DNA from: Candidatus Zhuqueibacterota bacterium
Lineage (GTDB): Bacteria; Zhuqueibacterota; Zhuqueibacteria; Residuimicrobiales; Residuimicrobiaceae
NCBI GenBank assembly: GCA_016934435.1
Contig: JAFGSU010000443.1
Span: 1 to 8,771 of the forward strand
Direction: 5' to 3'
DNA: 8,771 nucleotides
The notes beneath the pieces were generated by a model. The model was not told where the DNA came from. It worked only from the letters and a program-made list of their open reading frames with translations, and did not search any database. The position numbers were made by a program, and so were the translations under genes. Position 1 is the stretch's first letter, and the number at the start of each line of letters is the position of its first letter. Below are positions 1-6,478 of this stretch, piece after piece.

Positions 1-8
1 AAAAATAG

Positions 9-146
9 TCAGTAATAACAATAACTTGGCAGACTCTCGCCAATCACCTCAGAACCTACTAATCTGGTCATTTCACCATATCGTCGTGAAATGACCAAAT
101 CGACAAGTTCGACATCGAGCAGGTAACCATCAGTCGGCGAGGAATT
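9..146 (-). other. Open frame past the 115-residue gene, possible frameshifted C-terminus
   Basis: After the TGA at 132-130 a different minus-strand frame runs open from 146 to a TGA at 11-9. It has no ATG at its head. Its product includes DGYLLDVELVDLVISRRYGE and then MTRLVGSEVIGESLPSYCYY. Removing one base at the GAC-TGA-TGG junction would join it to FLAD and give a protein of about 157 residues. Whether it is coding cannot be settled here. Confidence 0.25.
65..97. repeat. Perfect 12-base inverted repeat
   Basis: TGGTCATTTCAC (65-76) and GTGAAATGACCA (86-97) are perfect arms around a nine-base loop. No T-run follows on either strand. It lies 33 bases or more beyond the stop of the 115-residue gene, inside the alternative open frame. 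Confidence 0.75.
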
Positions 147-477
147 TTATTTCAACCATTTCATTGACTCGGTTTTTGGTATCCTCGGATAGCGCCTCGA
201 ACTCCTCGCGTGTGAGCAAGCCCGCCTGAAGCCAACCGCAGAATACCATGAAAACAGTGGATCTTCGCCAATTGCCAAACAGGTTTAGGACCATTTTATC
301 GCTTTCGATGATAAAACGATACAATTCCTGAAAAGTCTGGTGGGGGGTGCATTCGTCCTCATCCCAGTGGCACCTGGGTTCGACTTTTTTTACAATTCTT
401 TCGCAAAAGCGGTTTAGAGCTTTTTCGCGAATGCTGCGCAATATCTGCCAATCCGCCTCTGGCATATTATTCATCAT
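130..477 (-). CDS. Hypothetical protein, 115 residues
   Basis: I do not recognise this protein. It is predicted soluble and mostly helical, with no signal peptide. It has a basic N-terminal helix (about 10-33), an acidic HWDEDE patch at 37-42 followed by TPHQTFQELYRFIIESDK (44-61), an amphipathic helix around VFMVFCGWLQAGLL (75-88), and a charged C-terminal part ending FLAD. There are three possible ATG starts (477, 474, 465) and no strong Shine-Dalgarno decides between them; GAGACGG lies upstream of the first. Its composition is protein-like throughout and no other frame competes, so I take it as real. Another frame stays open past its stop to position 9 with protein-like composition, so the C-terminus may be truncated by a frameshift. 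Confidence 0.6.
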   Translation of the reverse strand: MMNNMPEADWQILRSIREKALNRFCERIVKKVEPRCHWDEDECTPHQTFQELYRFIIESDKMVLNLFGNWRRSTVFMVFCGWLQAGLLTREEFEALSEDTKNRVNEMVEIKFLAD

Positions 478-580
478 TTCGACCGTCTCGCTGGTTATTC
501 AGTGATCTTTGCAGCTAATATCAATCTTCCTCATAAGAAGCGCGCAAGCTCGGGGTGGGGGGCTGGTCCTGCCAGTTTTT

Positions 581-610
581 ATGATACCATTTGTAAAACC
601 GATTTACCAA
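581..610 (-). promoter_or_regulatory. Candidate sigma70 promoter of the gene at 477
   Basis: On the minus strand, TTGGTA (610-605, 4 of 6) and TATCAT (586-581, 5 of 6) are 18 bases apart. A start near 574 gives a leader of roughly 97 bases. The twin repeats at 611-655 lie directly upstream of the -35. Confidence 0.4.
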
Positions 611-655
611 ATCCCGGGACAGCTAAAATTTTCCTGATTTTTTATCCCCGGACAG
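611..655. repeat. Twin 12-base direct repeats upstream of a promoter
   Basis: ATCCCGGGACAG (611-622) and ATCCCCGGACAG (644-655) differ at one base and are 33 bases apart, about three helical turns. They sit immediately upstream of the candidate -35 at 610-605, where activator sites usually lie. Confidence 0.5.
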
Positions 656-948
656 GATGCAAATATGTTGCTAAAGTTACCTGACTGGTCTAACACCGAT
701 TCGATAACTACAGGTTAAACCATCAACCTTGTGAGTGGCACGTTATCTGCTCCGTTTACAAGTTAAGCCATCATTCAAGTCCAAGATGTTCCACTTTAAT
801 TTTATATATTTTTTTTTATTTATGCAACAGGAAAAGGTAAAATTCGAAAACAGGGTCGCTGCAGGAATATAGGTTAATATCGGGCTCATTTTTTATGGTT
901 TTAGAAAAACAGCTGTTATTACCCAGTTTATGGGGACTCAGGGGTGGG

Positions 949-1707
949 TTATTTTCTTTCGATAAATTTCAATCCCGACCAGGTAGCATCAACAGCGCAA
1001 ATTTTATAATCCACCAGTCCGGCCGCCAAACCTGCCTGTCGCACCTGTTGCTGTTTGAGCGCTGTTTGCTTTTTCCAGATGATCCAGAGCGGTGTTCGGT
1101 TTTTTAAACTCGCAACATGAACAACGGCTTGCTGTAAATCCTCCTTGGAGCGCACAAACCAGAGTATGAGATCGGATTCGGATGTATCTGCTACGAAGGT
1201 GACGCCTTCCGGTAAATCCAACAGGGTTTGCACAAAGGACTCCGGCGCCTGGATCAAAGCCACGCGTGAATAGGGAGTAATACCCAGTTTTTTTACCAGC
1301 GCTACGCCTGCATAACTCTGAAAAATAGAACTCGGTATTATAGGATTTTTGCATGACTGCTTTAAAAGCTGCGGAAGATCGGAGAGCGCCGCTTCCCAGC
1401 TCGTATAAACTGCATCCGGTAATACTTGCTTTATCCGCGCTACTTTCGCCGGCTCGCCATCCAGGAAAATCAGCTGGATATGACGTGTCGCCTTTGCCCG
1501 GCGAATGGCAACGGCGAGGTCGCGTCCTTGAGCAGGCAGTCGCGTCAGATCGATGAGGACTGCATCGGGCGGATTCTTTTGCAGGTCCTTAAAAAATTGC
1601 GGCGGTCGTGGTACAGAAGCATCTACTTCATGCCCCAGGTCGGACAGAGGTCGGGCTTTAATTTGGGCTTCCCCTGAATGCCAGTGAATGAGACGAATAT
1701 ATGCCAT
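949..1707 (-). CDS. Receiver-like N-terminal region fused to DUF3052 domain
   Basis: A 252-residue predicted cytoplasmic protein with two parts. Residues about 1-118 look like a response-regulator receiver fold: alternating strands and helices, with Asp53 in AVLIDLTRLP at the phospho-acceptor position and LIFLDGEPAK (79-88) as the fourth strand. The acidic pair after strand one is missing (IRLIHWHSGE), and no clear conserved lysine follows strand five, so it may be a pseudo-receiver. Residues about 130-250 match DUF3052: YAGVALVKKLGITP (132-145), IQAPESF (152-158), LPEGVTF (165-171), LILWFVRSKEDL (180-191), a predicted WIIWKK strand (208-213) and the conserved tail GLVDYKICAVDATWSGLKF (230-248). 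DUF3052 has no known biochemical role that I can state. The ATG is supported by AAAGGA four bases upstream. It lies 157 bases after the SDR gene and may be a separate unit. Confidence 0.8.
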   Translation of the reverse strand: MAYIRLIHWHSGEAQIKARPLSDLGHEVDASVPRPPQFFKDLQKNPPDAVLIDLTRLPAQGRDLAVAIRRAKATRHIQLIFLDGEPAKVARIKQVLPDAVYTSWEAALSDLPQLLKQSCKNPIIPSSIFQSYAGVALVKKLGITPYSRVALIQAPESFVQTLLDLPEGVTFVADTSESDLILWFVRSKEDLQQAVVHVASLKNRTPLWIIWKKQTALKQQQVRQAGLAAGLVDYKICAVDATWSGLKFIERK

Positions 1708-1837
1708 AACATCCTTTCTCTTGCGATCTCCGTCTTTTGTGCTTCAAATGCTGGTCCATCGGTGCGATACGGGATTGTGGATAGTCCTCTCCACGGTTGC
1801 TTCTGCGTCGAGGCGTGGAGAAAGATAATGGTTTTCG

Positions 1838-1858
1838 TAAAAACAAAACGGCTCGCCG
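1838..1858 (-). terminator. Weak terminator-like site after the SDR gene
   Basis: Just downstream of the SDR stop, the minus strand reads CGGCGAGCCG (1858-1849) followed by TTTTGTTTTT. The G+C stem is only three to four bases, so it is a marginal intrinsic terminator, though its place at the end of the cstA-SDR unit fits. Confidence 0.35.
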
Positions 1859-1864
1859 AAATGA

Positions 1865-2650
1865 TCATGACGTCTGGTGCAGCGCCTTAATGATGGCCAT
1901 CAATATTCGCCGCGGCAAAATGCGGGTGCTGAAAACACCGAGTTTATTCATGAATCCCGGAATCACCAGCCTTCGTCCGGCAACGAATCCTTGATACCCC
2001 GCCCGTGCCGCTCTGGCAACATCCATATAAGGCATCAGATTGAAGCGAACCAGGCGCGAATTGTTGATCCCTGCGCGACTCTGAAATTCAGATTTGGTCG
2101 GCCCGGGACAAAACGCCGTGACCGTGATCCCTTTGTCTTGATATTCAGACGCCAGCGCCAGGGTAAATGATAATAGAAAAGCCTTACTGGCGTAATAGAC
2201 CGCCATCAAAGGGCCGGGTTGAAACGCGGCTGTAGAAGCAACATTGAGGATGCGACCGCGGCCGCGTTGTAACATGTCCGGCAAAAAAAGCTTGCATAAT
2301 GCGACCACGCAATTCATATTGACCTGCATCATGTCAAGATCGCCGGCTAAATCTCTTTGATGAAAATATCCCCCTGCGCCATAGCCGGCATTATTGACCA
2401 GACTATCGATCCGGAGATTGTCATCCGCCAGTGCGTCGTAAATTTTCTGCGCCGCTGCCGGTGAACTCAGGTCCTGCACGATGATCCTGACCGGTACATC
2501 ATACAGCTGCTGTAATTCCTCGGCTACCTGCCGCAATCGTTGGCGGTTGCGCGCCACCAGTACCATGTCATTGCCATCGGCGGCGAACCGTTTCGCCAAT
2601 TCATACCCTATGCCGGTCGAGGCGCCGGTGATGAGAACAGTGTCTTTCAT
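1865..2650 (-). CDS. Short-chain dehydrogenase/reductase (classical SDR)
   Basis: A 261-residue cytoplasmic NAD(P)-dependent oxidoreductase. The cofactor motif TGASTGIG is at 8-15, the NNAG motif at 86-89, and the catalytic Ser139 (in NVASTAAF), Tyr152 and Lys156 (YYASK) are all present; CPGPTKSEF follows at 181-189. An Arg in VARNRQRL (32-39) just after the second beta strand would favour NADP(H). It resembles the general-purpose COG0300 branch, so the substrate is unknown. I chose the ATG at 2650: the Rossmann strand begins three residues later, and starting at 2704 would place 18 unrelated residues inside the end of cstA. The stop of cstA and this ATG are one base apart (TGATATG) with no strong separate Shine-Dalgarno, so translational coupling to cstA is likely. 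Confidence 0.92.
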   Translation of the reverse strand: MKDTVLITGASTGIGYELAKRFAADGNDMVLVARNRQRLRQVAEELQQLYDVPVRIIVQDLSSPAAAQKIYDALADDNLRIDSLVNNAGYGAGGYFHQRDLAGDLDMMQVNMNCVVALCKLFLPDMLQRGRGRILNVASTAAFQPGPLMAVYYASKAFLLSFTLALASEYQDKGITVTAFCPGPTKSEFQSRAGINNSRLVRFNLMPYMDVARAARAGYQGFVAGRRLVIPGFMNKLGVFSTRILPRRILMAIIKALHQTS

Positions 2651-2651
2651 A

Positions 2652-4295
2652 TCAATAAACCCAACCGGATCGTAGCACCCGGCGATAGGTGCGCACCGCT
2701 TCAAAGATTAACACCCATGCCAATGCCATCAGCACCATAGCGATCACACCGACGGTGCTGAATCCATATTGGTCGATGAGCTGTGCCAGCGCCCAGATGG
2801 TCATTACGTTCATGAAGAGCACAGGCAAGAGGATATAAAGCGTCCTTTTTCCGGTTTTTTTCAGCCATACTAAAATGACCAGCAGGGTCAGACCGGCTAA
2901 TAGCTGATTGGTGGCGCCAAATACCGGCCAGATGGCTTTCCAGGCCGGCATGGGATTGCCCTGCGCGTCTTTGAGGGTGATGAGGACAAAAACTGCCGGT
3001 AATATCAGGCTTACGAGTGTGGCTGAATATCGCGCCAGGGTGCCTTTGATCTGAAAAAATTCTTCGAAAATGTAACGCGCCAAACGCGTAGCGGTATCCA
3101 GTGTTGTCAAAATAAAAGTGGATAAGGCCAGCAAACCAAAGGCGCTGCCCAATTCCTCCGGGATGCCCAGTACGGAGAGGAATTTGCCCATGCCGGCGCC
3201 GTATACGACCAGCGGCACCCTGGCGGTTAGGGGATCGCCCATGGGCAGCATGGCTACGGTGGAGAGGGCAATCACTGCCACCACAGCCTCAATCAGCATG
3301 GCGCCATAGCCAATGGGTCTGGCATCCGATTCTTTATTGAGCTGTTTGGACGAAGTACCCGACGCGACCACCGAGTGAAATCCGGAGCAGGCGCCGCAGG
3401 CCACGGTGATGAACAGGATGGGAAACAAGGCCCCCAATCCTGGCGCATACCAGGCAGCAAACGCCTCATAATTCAACGAATAACCGCCGAATAGAATACC
3501 GATAAATCCGCCGAGAACCGAAGCGTACAGAAGATAGGACGACAAATAATCTCGCGGCTGCAATAAAATCCATACCGGCGTCGTCGATGCAATAAAACAA
3601 TAGAGTAAGAGGATCACATTCCACGTCTTAGCCGGATGATCGGATATTAAAGCCGGCAAGATATCGGCCTTTAGCGGTAGCAAATGACCCAGATAGGTGG
3701 CCATAAAAATGAGCGGCACGAAAATGATGGAAGCCCACAGCACCGGTAGCTTAAATCGATAAATGGCAACACCGAATCCCAAGGCAAACAATATAAACAA
3801 CGCCGCTGAAGTTGCCACACCGCCATCCTGGACAAAAGTGGTGGAAGTCAAATCCATGAACACCGTGAGCACATACACCAGCGTCAGCCAGATAAATGCG
3901 AGCAAAAGATGGTAGGCCAGGGGCGACATGTACTCTTTGGCGATCTGAGCGATGGAACGGGCTTTATGGCGGATGGAGGCCATAAGAGAGGCAAAATCGT
4001 GCACGCCGCCAATGAAAATAGCGCCAAATAATATCCATAACAGCGTCGGCATCCAGCCAAACGCAACCGCGGCGATGATGGGGCCGACAATGGGCCCGGC
4101 GCCTGCGATGGAAGAGAAATGATGCCCCAGCAGCACCGCCCGATGCGCCGGCACCCGATCGACGCCGTCATAATCGGTGTGACTGGGGGTAACATGACTG
4201 TCGTCCAGTTCGAACTGCTTTTTTAGAAATCCGCCATAAAAACGATAAGCAATGGCAAAAATAACCACAGCCGAAGAAAGCAGGATGAATAACAT
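2652..4295 (-). CDS. cstA: CstA-family carbon starvation / peptide or pyruvate transporter
   Basis: A 547-residue polytopic inner-membrane protein of the CstA family, whose members carry peptides or pyruvate across the membrane, often during carbon limitation. Family signatures are RAVLLGHHFSSIAGAGPIVG (52-71), GGVHDFASLMASIRHKARSI (96-115), LQPRDYLSSYLLY (245-257), CGACSGFHSVVASGTSSKQL (300-319), TTLDTATRLARYIFEEFF (397-414) and WPVFGATNQLLAGLTLL (456-472). It shows well over ten hydrophobic segments, and its first helix (about 2-20) is a membrane anchor, not a cleaved signal. It is the short form, lacking much of the extra C-terminal length of the roughly 700-residue E. coli CstA and BtsT. 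The ATG start has GGGG eight bases upstream. The SDR gene starts one base after its stop. The substrate cannot be told from sequence. Confidence 0.93.
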   Translation of the reverse strand: MLFILLSSAVVIFAIAYRFYGGFLKKQFELDDSHVTPSHTDYDGVDRVPAHRAVLLGHHFSSIAGAGPIVGPIIAAVAFGWMPTLLWILFGAIFIGGVHDFASLMASIRHKARSIAQIAKEYMSPLAYHLLLAFIWLTLVYVLTVFMDLTSTTFVQDGGVATSAALFILFALGFGVAIYRFKLPVLWASIIFVPLIFMATYLGHLLPLKADILPALISDHPAKTWNVILLLYCFIASTTPVWILLQPRDYLSSYLLYASVLGGFIGILFGGYSLNYEAFAAWYAPGLGALFPILFITVACGACSGFHSVVASGTSSKQLNKESDARPIGYGAMLIEAVVAVIALSTVAMLPMGDPLTARVPLVVYGAGMGKFLSVLGIPEELGSAFGLLALSTFILTTLDTATRLARYIFEEFFQIKGTLARYSATLVSLILPAVFVLITLKDAQGNPMPAWKAIWPVFGATNQLLAGLTLLVILVWLKKTGKRTLYILLPVLFMNVMTIWALAQLIDQYGFSTVGVIAMVLMALAWVLIFEAVRTYRRVLRSGWVY

Positions 4296-4372
4296 ATGAA
4301 AAACCCCGCGTTTTTTGTACGTCTACATTTTTCAAAGAGGTACATTCAGCATCTATTAATTATCGGTAATGG

Positions 4373-4393
4373 ATGTATGTGCAGGCCATACAT
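4373..4393. promoter_or_regulatory. Inverted repeat at the predicted cstA start site (possible operator)
   Basis: ATGTATG (4373-4379) and CATACAT (4387-4393) are perfect seven-base arms around TGCAGGC. The position just downstream of the -10 box suits either a repressor site or an early mRNA hairpin. Confidence 0.4.
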
Positions 4394-4396
4394 ACC

Positions 4397-4425
4397 AATA
4401 TAAAAAGACTGTAAAAAAAATTCAA
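4397..4425 (-). promoter_or_regulatory. Candidate sigma70 promoter of cstA
   Basis: On the minus strand, TTGAAT (4425-4420) and TATATT (4402-4397, 5 of 6) are 17 bases apart. The spacer contains a T-tract. A start near 4390 gives a leader of about 95 bases, and an inverted repeat (4373-4393) would sit right at the start site. Confidence 0.5.
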
Positions 4426-4532
4426 TATGTAAATGCAATGGCGCAATTTTTAATGCCGTAATGATTTTCATGGAACATGATGACGAACACCCCCTTCCAT
4501 CTTGCCCCGAAATATTTTTTTCATTGTGTGCC

Positions 4533-4620
4533 CTCCGCTTCCAAGCACATGGCGGAGATTGCTTCATCCCAGCGAAGATTTGATCATAAACGCAACTTTG
4601 GTTCCTCCACTCGCAATGAC
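4533..4620. repeat. Degenerate dispersed repeat (CHCEERSDEAI-type)
   Basis: Minus-strand GTCATTGCGAG (4620-4610) followed further on by GAAGCAATCTCC matches the ends of a palindromic intergenic repeat seen in many bacterial genomes. That repeat's spurious translation reads like CHCEERSDEAI; here one frame gives ACHCEWRNQSC. The arms ATTGC (4558-4562) and GCAAT (4613-4617) are inverted, and a second stem CTCCGC/GCGGAG (4533-4538, 4552-4557) adjoins. The middle has diverged from the usual form. The family assignment is from memory. Confidence 0.55.
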
Positions 4621-4659
4621 ATGCTTTCTTTTGTCCTTCTGGGAATAATGGCACTTTTA

Positions 4660-4874
4660 CCATACCCAGCTCGCGATGTCAGGTATGGGAGTGCCCAGCC
4701 TCGGTTGCGTTTTTACCGCGTCGACATGGTGAAAAGAAGAAAAGCGGCATCGTGCCACCGTACTCCGATAGAGTATACAGGGACTGTACGGCAAAGAGCG
4801 GACAGGAATGTCCGCTTTCCGATTGTGCGTAGGAAAGCGGCGTTCCGCCAGAATAAGGGTGGCTGCCGAACGCC
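4660..4874. repeat. Mosaic of overlapping inverted repeats
   Basis: At least six inverted repeats lie end to end or overlap. They are CCATACC/GGTATGG (4660-4666, 4682-4688), GGCA/TGCC (4746-4756), CCGTAC/GTACGG (4758-4763, 4786-4791) with TACTC/GAGTA inside, AGCGGACA/TGTCCGCT (4797-4804, 4809-4816), GCTTTCC/GGAAAGC (4814-4820, 4832-4838), and GGCGTTC/GAACGCC (4839-4845, 4868-4874). The fourth and fifth share bases 4814-4816, so the two hairpins exclude each other in part. The look is that of extragenic palindromic repeats of the REP/BIME kind; copy number in the genome is unknown. Confidence 0.6.
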
Positions 4875-4961
4875 ATACAATTATGACCGGCAGCGTGGTA
4901 AATCCGAATAGGTCACCCTTTTCCGCGATCAACTTTTCAAGCGCCTTGCGCTATCCCAGGT

Positions 4962-5001
4962 ACAAATAAAAAAATCCCATCTTGTAACTACAGACGGGAT
5001 T
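4962..5001 (-). terminator. Intrinsic terminator of the LKR-SDH operon
   Basis: On the minus strand, AATCCCGTCT (5001-4992) can pair with AGATGGGATT (4982-4973), a 10-base stem with one G-U pair and a nine-base loop. It is followed directly by TTTTTTATTT. It lies 143 bases after the stop of saccharopine dehydrogenase and is the clearest terminator in the window. Confidence 0.8.
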
Positions 5002-5107
5002 CATCATTCTGAACCGATTCTTGGCCGATTATAAAAGCGCATCAACCAGCCACCATCGGTCTCGCTTTTTCAATCAACTATTTAACTATTCAACACTTAT
5101 GTGGAGC

Positions 5108-5122
5108 CCACCTGAAAGGTGG
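5108..5122. repeat. Short hairpin downstream of saccharopine dehydrogenase
   Basis: CCACCT (5108-5113) and AGGTGG (5117-5122) form a perfect six-base stem with a GAA loop; flanking GTGG and CCCC extend it imperfectly. No T-run follows on either strand, so it is not an obvious terminator. It would sit in the 3' untranslated part of the operon mRNA, before the terminator. Confidence 0.5.
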
Positions 5123-5144
5123 ACCCCATCAAATTCATTTTGAT

Positions 5145-6467
5145 TCACAACAACCTGGATTTTTCAGTAAATTTGATATCCATCTTTTCCAGCTCCTGTA
5201 AAACCGGTATATAGATTTCCGGCATCACCGGAATCTGCACGCCGGTCATATTGATCTTACCGGTGAGCATCAGTTTTACCGCAATGGCGGCGGGCAGGCT
5301 GACGGTGCGCGCCATGGAAGAATCGCCGCCCGGTATGCCGTAATCGATCAGCAGCGCCACGATGGCCTCTTTTTTACCGTCCGGATACTCGGCGATAAAG
5401 TCGTGCTGCAGCACGATCATATCGCGTTCGCCTTCCTTGTAGGCCATCTTTTCCGACATCACCGCCGTGAGGGCATCGAGGATGCTGGGCGGATCGGATT
5501 TCAACAGCTCATTGCCGAACAGCCCCAGCCATTCCATCCGCGACAGAATCTCGTGCGATTCCGGCAGATTCAGATGCTTCGCCATGTTCGATTTGACGGT
5601 TTCAGCCTTGCCGTTTATCAGCGAGGCGGTCACCTGCGCCCATGTCATTTTTAGCAGCTCGGGATTGACTGTATCATCGAGGTAACCCAGATTAACGATC
5701 TTTTCCATGGTCTCGCACCAGCCGAGGTTACGGAACGTGCCGCGGAAGATGGTTTTGGCGTCCCACAGACCGTACAGGCTCTGATATTGCATCGAATCGC
5801 GGTTGGGATACACCTCCAATTCGCCCAGGCCCTCGACGTCTTTGCGCCAAACGGTGCGGAATAAATCCTTATTCTCAATAACCATATCTTTACCGTCCTT
5901 GAGGAAATGGGCGTTATTCTTTCCCGCTAACAGCACACCGCGCGGGCTCCAGGAAAATTTATAGCCAAAGGGATTATCATTGGCTTCGGGCGCCGGCAGT
6001 CCGCCGCAACACGACTCGAATGAAACGATCTTGCCGCCCTTGTTTTCCACTTCGTGTATGGTTTTCATCGCCGACATGTGGTCGATGCCGGGATCGAGAC
6101 CGATTTCATTGAGAAACAGCAAGCCGTTATCCCTGGCCTGCTGGTCCAGTGCCTTCATGGCCGCACTCACATACGATGTAGTTACCAGATGGCTTTTATG
6201 TTTGAGACAGTAGCCAGCCACCTGCATGTGATACGTCCACGGCAGCAGACTGATGGCGACATCGGATTCAGCCACAAGCGATTCGAGTTTTTCCGCTTCC
6301 TGCACCGTCACCGCCACCGCACGTCCTTTCGGATGGCCCTGAATCAGCGCCTCAGCCTTGCTCACCGTACGGCTGCCGATTACCACCTCGATATCCGGCT
6401 GATCCAGCAAATAACGCACCAGCGGTCTGGAGACAAGACCGGCTCCAAGAACCAAAACTTTCTTCAT
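5145..6467 (-). CDS. Saccharopine dehydrogenase (L-glutamate-forming)
   Basis: A 440-residue enzyme matching yeast Lys9 and the C-terminal half of AASS. It is predicted to oxidise saccharopine to aminoadipate semialdehyde plus glutamate with NAD(P)+. The N-terminal Rossmann motif is VLGAGLVSRPLVRYL (6-20). The domain core has AISLLPW (71-77), NEIGLDPGIDHMSAM (120-134), CCGGLPAPEANDNPFGYKF (153-171), SWSPRGVLL (172-180), YPNRDS (220-225), EWLGLFG (312-318) and MARTVSLPAAIA (385-396), all close to AASS motifs. Length is normal for the unfused enzyme, so nothing appears missing. The start is fixed by AAGGAG about eight bases upstream; this Shine-Dalgarno overlaps the TAA of the LKR gene, implying co-translation. 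The same overall reaction could in principle run in the lysine-making direction. No other aminoadipate pathway gene is in the window, so degradation is the simpler reading but is inference. Confidence 0.93.
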   Translation of the reverse strand: MKKVLVLGAGLVSRPLVRYLLDQPDIEVVIGSRTVSKAEALIQGHPKGRAVAVTVQEAEKLESLVAESDVAISLLPWTYHMQVAGYCLKHKSHLVTTSYVSAAMKALDQQARDNGLLFLNEIGLDPGIDHMSAMKTIHEVENKGGKIVSFESCCGGLPAPEANDNPFGYKFSWSPRGVLLAGKNNAHFLKDGKDMVIENKDLFRTVWRKDVEGLGELEVYPNRDSMQYQSLYGLWDAKTIFRGTFRNLGWCETMEKIVNLGYLDDTVNPELLKMTWAQVTASLINGKAETVKSNMAKHLNLPESHEILSRMEWLGLFGNELLKSDPPSILDALTAVMSEKMAYKEGERDMIVLQHDFIAEYPDGKKEAIVALLIDYGIPGGDSSMARTVSLPAAIAVKLMLTGKINMTGVQIPVMPEIYIPVLQELEKMDIKFTEKSRLL

Positions 6468-6478
6468 ACGATCTCTCC

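Larger units (their letters stand above)
478..948. other. Spacer without a gene
   Basis: I see no credible coding region. It holds the candidate promoter of the gene at 477 (581-610), two 12-base near-identical repeats upstream of it (611-622, 644-655), a looser direct repeat AGGTTAAACCATCA / AAGTTAAGCCATCA (712-725, 760-773), an A/T-rich run around 800-830, and the palindrome AACAGCTGTT (909-918) shortly after the DUF3052 gene stop. Confidence 0.6.
4296..5144. other. Long spacer without a gene, rich in repeats
   Basis: No reading frame here resembles a real protein. The open frames of 60 to 144 codons on both strands are what palindrome-rich DNA yields by chance, and they overlap one another on opposite strands. 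In order from high to low coordinates the spacer holds a hairpin (5108-5122), the operon terminator (4962-5001), a cluster of inverted repeats (4660-4874), a dispersed-repeat-like element (4533-4620), a small palindrome TCATG-GAA-CATGA (4468-4480) and the cstA promoter and leader. Confidence 0.75.

Noticed and set aside
904..948. Terminator after the DUF3052 gene
   Set aside because: A four-base stem CCCA/TGGG and the loopless palindrome AACAGCTGTT precede a short T-run, but neither forms a convincing hairpin directly before the Ts.
4477..4932. Open frames of 144 and 91 codons on opposite strands in the long spacer
   Set aside because: They overlap each other and run through inverted repeats, have low-complexity or repeat-type peptides (such as GHSCPLFA-like segments) and no recognisable domain; best explained as spurious frames in palindromic repeats.
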